Shown here one piece after another: positions 63,801 to 64,000 of a stretch of 64,000 nt of DNA. Below the pieces are notes generated by a model. It was not told the origin of the DNA. It saw only the letters and a list, made by a program, of their open reading frames with translations, and ran no database searches. The stretch lies in NCBI GenBank assembly GCA_037951165.1, contig JBBDHG010000009.1, forward strand, positions 9,141,001 through 9,205,000, written 5' to 3'. Each line of letters starts with the position of its first letter. The first letter of the stretch is position 1. The translations under genes were made by a program, and so were the position numbers. Source of the stretch: Lophius americanus. Its lineage: Eukaryota; Chordata; Actinopteri; Lophiiformes; Lophiidae.

Positions 63801-64000
63801 ACCATTATACTCTGATAGTTTATGATAAATGAAGCAGGTTGATGATAATTACCTCTCTATGGTAGCTTAATTCCTCCCTGTACTAACTGAATTACATTTT
63901 TGCTAACATTATTTGACCTACAATGCTAAGAGATAGAGCAAAAATGGCATTGGTTGGTTGGGATGAATGAACATATTAATCATATTATAAACATTTTTAA

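Overview
The window reads as intronic and exonic sequence of one large vertebrate gene, almost certainly from a teleost fish. It is AT-rich, rich in microsatellites, and littered with teleost-type transposable elements: Tc1/mariner relics, hAT-like elements, a Rex1/L2-like LINE and tRNA-derived SINE-like repeats. The only gene I can identify with confidence is a plus-strand SHANK-family postsynaptic scaffold gene. The conserved peptides fit SHANK3 best, by my recall of the three mammalian paralogues. I cannot tell which teleost co-orthologue (shank3a or shank3b) it is.

Six coding exons are visible, and their splice phases agree across every junction: 3391-3468, 3810-3876, 4994-5223, 5444-5613, 14133-14314 and 42393-42506 (841 coding bases). 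They encode the last ankyrin repeat and its cap, the Ser/Arg/His-rich linker, and the complete SH3 domain. Upstream exons (SPN/ARR domain and earlier ankyrin repeats) lie before the window. The exon leading to the PDZ domain was not found and probably lies beyond base 64000. The SH3 domain is cut near its middle by a 28-kb intron (14315-42392), and the following intron is at least 21 kb.

Layout: 1-3390 intron; 3391-5613 four clustered exons; 5614-14132 intron with a TGCG tract, a 29-bp minisatellite, a LINE fragment, a Tc1 fragment and a promoter-like stretch just before the SH3 exon; 14315-42392 giant intron with Tc1 relics, an inverted-repeat element, a long degenerate LINE, SINEs, a hAT-like element with a BED-finger remnant, an unclassified repeat present twice, and a 28-bp minisatellite; 42507-64000 intron with a decayed Tc1-type transposon sitting inside a TA microsatellite, a candidate alternative first exon at 54197-54380, and hAT-like termini.

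The most interesting possibilities are two candidate internal starts for short SHANK isoforms: in-frame ATGs that read straight into the first SH3 exon (13996/14062), and an ATG exon at 54197 whose phase-1 donor matches the phase of the SH3 exon. Both are inferences. No bacterial operon, CRISPR array, rRNA or tRNA gene was seen. Family assignments of repeats rest on memory of consensus sequences, not on a search.
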